DNA of 64,000 nt from Himantopus leucocephalus (taxonomy: Eukaryota > Chordata > Aves > Charadriiformes > Recurvirostridae). This document shows positions 60,764 to 64,000 of this stretch, one piece after another. A program made the translations under genes and the position numbers. The notes under the pieces were generated by a model. It saw nothing but the letters and a program-made list of their open reading frames with translations. It was not told where the DNA came from and did no database searches. Every line of letters starts with the position of its first letter. Position 1 is the stretch's first letter. The stretch lies in the NCBI GenBank assembly GCA_003993805.1, contig RSEF01000004.1, positions 15,254,633 through 15,318,632 of the forward strand, given 5' to 3'.

Positions 60764-62914
60764 GAAAAAAAGTCCAAGTTTAAAGACTCCACATCTGACG
60801 GCATCTAAGCAGAGACCACTTGTGCAACGCAGTGCCGTCCCCTGTGTGCACGCACTGCTATTCAGTCTTTAAGAGATCACATACTTCTTTTCCTGCAGGA
60901 CCCCTGCCTCCTTCAGCTCGCTGGTTTGATGGGAAGCAGCAAGTGATGCAAAACAAACGGGAAAAGTCTTGTCAATCTCTGCCTGATTCGGTACCGAGTT
61001 GTGTCGGCAGGGCAGATTTGGATTTATACTCGTGTTACCGAAATACCTGAGTTTTGTAAACAAGATGGCTGGCGTGCAGGGAGTAGACAGAAATTCGAGG
61101 AGGATCTGGATCGTTCAGACCACGGTTTGGATTATTCGTGATGAGCTCAGTGGCCAGGTATAAACACCTAACCATTTACTGAATGCTACCCAAACAGAAG
61201 GGACACACATAATCAACAAAATACTGGGTTATTTAAACCATTACAATATAAACTGTACAACTGAAAGATTTCTGAGAGATCCTCTTTGCAAAACATTCTT
61301 TCAATGGAGGTGTTGAAAGGCTTTTTGGGTAAGGAAGCTTTTGTTTGTTTTTAAGGATAAAGAAGTCCAGATAGCATTATATTACTAAATTACTGAAACG
61401 TGTCTGGCATCAGTAAGATGCGTAACAGAGTGAATAACAGAGGTCCCATGTCAACATCTCCTGAACAAGGTAAACGCAACAGGTCTGAGCTAGTGAGAAA
61501 TGAATTCCAGGGCAAGGGCTGTTGACGGCACACCGAAAGACCCCCCCCCTTACCTTCTGCTCCCTAAGATCATTTCAGGGGCTGCAGGTAAGTAGTAACT
61601 CCAGCAATCTCAAACAATGCACCTGTGCGTAAGGGAAAGGATGTATTTTCTCACCATCCAAGCAGCTAACCACAGGAACTTCGCAACACATCCAGATATG
61701 CACTCCTGCTGCAGAGGAGCCTGCAGAGCATCAACACTTCTTGCATATTTTGACTCGACCGTTTCCTCCACACAAAAATAAATACAGTTAAAGATAAACC
61801 TCAGGAAGAGGTAAAACTAAACATCACACCTGGCTTCGCAAACACCTTTCTTTGCCTCCTGCTTGGTATAAGTCGTATCCTGTAGAGTCACTACACCACC
61901 AGAAAGATGAGGGTGCTCACTGTGTTTCTATTTTCCACAGACACACGGTTCAGAATAAAGTCACCCTCTGAAAGCCATACCATGCTCTCCCTTTTTTTCC
62001 TGTGAGCTCAATTAAAGATCTGCTCAACCTGCCTACATACAAAATTCAGCAGCCTGTAGGACTTTGAAATGCGTTATAACCTGGTGTGGAACAGCCACTG
62101 GATCATTAATACGCTACTTCAATGTAAATGTTTAAAAACTAGGCAAGAATTGAAAATTAGATCCGCCTCCGCCAGTTTGGTTTGTACACTGTACGAAGTT
62201 GCATCTTAAATGCTTCAAACTGCCACCGGCAACTACACAGAGCGCGGCGCAGTGCCACCTTGCTAACATCATCAGGGAGGTTGATGCACCAGCAAGGAAA
62301 CAGCAGAAAGCTTTTGCTGAACCCAGAAGACTGCCAGGCCCAGGGCGGGCTCCAGAATGAAATTCAGATTTTTGGTAAGAACAGAAAATTATTACTTCCC
62401 ACAAAAGCTTCCTTTGGAAACTAGCTTCCACCCTTTAAATTCAGCTGCTCGTAACTGCTCTTTTCTGCCTGGTGCAACGCTGATGGCACCTCTCACACTA
62501 CGAGCTGACACATTCTCAACCACAGAAAATACAAAGGACGCAGAAAACTTGTCCATCACCTGGAGATAAAACACAAGTCATCCTGAGCTTGCCTCCTTAG
62601 GCTCTGGCTCACGGCAGCACGTAAGCACAAGCTTAAAGTGCTTGCTAAATAAATCACAAAATACATACATCCAGAATGATTTTCCTGACTCCAGAGTTTC
62701 GGGAACAGGAAGATCCCACGCGGCTAAAGCACTTCCAAAAAACATTTTTCAAATAACAATTTATCCTCATGATATTCCTTTAACTTATGCCTGAATTGTT
62801 TACCTCTTTTTTTGCAGATGAGAAGCTATAAGGAAAGACTAAAAAATATTTTTCTAGGAACCCAATAACCTGCAACAAGGTGTTCAGACTGTTCAGGCAC
62901 CTCCAAAACTCTAA
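60764..62914. other. Unique sequence, no gene recognised
   Basis: No gene or transposon is recognised in these 2.1 kb. An acceptor-like TACCTCTTTTTTTGCAG ends at about 62817, but the frames beyond it close within 20 codons. Confidence 0.4.
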
Positions 62915-62929
62915 GGGGGGGGGGGGGGG

Positions 62930-62962
<33 letters not shown>

Positions 62963-62963
62963 N
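62915..62963. other. Poly-G/poly-A composite run with a single-N gap
   Basis: There are 15 G, then 33 A, then N at 62963 and a further A-rich tract. The join of two homopolymers beside a gap suggests a poorly resolved locus. A retro-element tail is possible but no body is visible. Confidence 0.9.
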
Positions 62964-64000
62964 AACAAAAAAGAAAAGAAAAAAAAGGAATCTGATCTGG
63001 ATTACATTCCAGGAGTTCCTATTACACATATCTGTGGGAGTGCCTAAAGACCAAACAGTAATGAGACCCCACAGTGCAAAGATATATGCAAAAAGAAGTT
63101 TGCAATCCTTGTTAAAATAGCTCGGAGCCTCAACAGATGTTAGGAGAGAAAAAGGTGTTTGGCAAACCGAAACAGCACCTCCAGTGAGCTGGCCAGAAAC
63201 GACGGTCTATTCATCTGGTTCTATTGACGGGCATAGGCGGGAAGGTAAAGGATTAGGAAAGAAAAATGAAGAAAATGAGGTACAAGGCAGAGGAAAAGAA
63301 GGAAAGATCTGGAGTGAAGATGAGGAGGAGAGCACGAGGGATAGCTGGTGATCCCAGCTTCCTCCTCCCCATCACCGCTCCCGGCTGCCCCAGAACAAAG
63401 CAACACCCACTTTTTGCCTGCATCCCAGAACACCCCTTTTTTTTTTTNTCTAAATCCGTGCGGACCGTAAATTCCCAAAGCACCCAGGGTGCTCTCGGTA
63501 CTTCACTAACGGTTGAGACGAGGACACTATCAGAGCCCGCATGTCCGTGGCTCGCGGTCTCCCGTTTGGGAAGCTGTCCGCCCCCGGAGCAACAGCCTTC
63601 CACGGATCCGTGGGCTGGATGCTTGCGATGGATTAACTGTGTAAACGACGAATTCAAAACTAATTTCCTTCTTCCTCTCTTTCTACAAGAGGTCTCAGCA
63701 AGGTAACCGCAGGTCAAAGAATATTTGGGGTTTAACTGGGGCATCCCTATTTATTTTTGGAGGTGGGGAGAAGGTGGGCTTCCCCTCCTGCCTCAGCCTT
63801 GTTTTTAAGACCTGAACTAGGAGAGCCAAGGCAGCCAATATCGCCGCTAATTTCGTAAGGACTAATTGGAAGGAAACAACAGTGCATTTTTTAAAGGTCA
63901 AAGCCTGTGCAATCATATATTTTGCATGGGTGAAAGTCACTTCTGTGACAGAGTGAACAAAAGAGTGACAAGAAGGTAGAACAGCGGTGGTAAAATTTCA
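62964..64000. other. Unique sequence with one gap, no gene recognised
   Basis: No gene is recognised. A run of 11 T ends in N at 63448. The open frames at 63253-63744 (minus) and 63266-63706 (+) overlap each other and read through this N, so they are not credible genes. Confidence 0.45.
63437..63448. other. Poly-T run ending in a single-N gap
   Basis: A run of 11 T is followed by one N. Confidence 0.9.

Noticed and set aside
60423..60872. 149-codon frame with a poly-Pro run
   Set aside because: The poly-Pro is the C51 homopolymer and the frame crosses an N.
62801..62870. Acceptor-like site TACCTCTTTTTTTGCAG followed by ATG
   Set aside because: The frame closes within 17 codons, and no donor is seen.
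1..64000. CRISPR arrays, operons, integrons or prophage
   Set aside because: The DNA is vertebrate (avian CR1). There are no regularly spaced repeats and no close-packed gene clusters.

Overview
This window looks like non-coding avian nuclear DNA. The evidence is five 3'-terminal fragments of CR1 retrotransposons of the bird type. They share the conserved 3' UTR and end in the short ATTCTATGATTCT-like repeats, and lie at about 4.6, 14.7, 21.9, 23.8 and 29.3 kb. The background is moderately AT-rich unique sequence with many A/C-rich low-complexity tracts. No open frame here carries a protein domain I recognise with confidence as a host gene. The longest open frames (about 140-220 codons, for example near 1.3-2.0, 25.3-25.9 and 47.6-48.1 kb) lie in GC-rich patches and look like chance. 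I see no operon, CRISPR array, rRNA or tRNA.

Layout. 1-7 kb is unique sequence with an 88-91 bp duplication across a single N (964-1141) and one CR1 end. 7.1-8.8 kb holds a strongly decayed LINE on the + strand. I recognise its order from CR1/L3-type ORF2 landmarks: a pre-RT segment, the start of the reverse transcriptase, an FNIFINDL-like piece and the far 3' part of the element. 9-21.8 kb is mostly unique, with a hydrophobic minus-strand open frame behind a splice-acceptor-like site (13.4-13.65 kb), a CR1 end (14.66-15.05 kb) and two AT-rich blocks that may be conserved non-coding elements. 21.8-29.4 kb contains three more CR1 ends. 34.1-34.55 kb on the minus strand has a coiled-coil open frame which, after one frameshift, runs into a segment resembling the ORF1 protein of L1/Tx1-type LINEs; this is unusual for a bird.

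The second half is largely unique. It has two possible internal exons (39,697-39,927 and 52,757-53,045), each open between a good acceptor and an acceptable donor. A minisatellite lies at 47.5 kb. A dense CpG cluster (58.62-58.85 kb) is followed by a homeodomain-site-rich block and, at 59.57 kb, a TATA-like box 60 bp ahead of a 69-codon open frame. That neighbourhood is the best candidate for a promoter.

Thirteen runs of N are present. Most are a single N inside or beside a homopolymer, or between two copies of the same short sequence. This points to contig joins that were not merged, so several apparent tandem duplications are probably assembly artefacts. I found no convincing undescribed biological system. 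The items most worth checking are the L1-like ORF1 relic, the CpG/TATA region and the two candidate exons.
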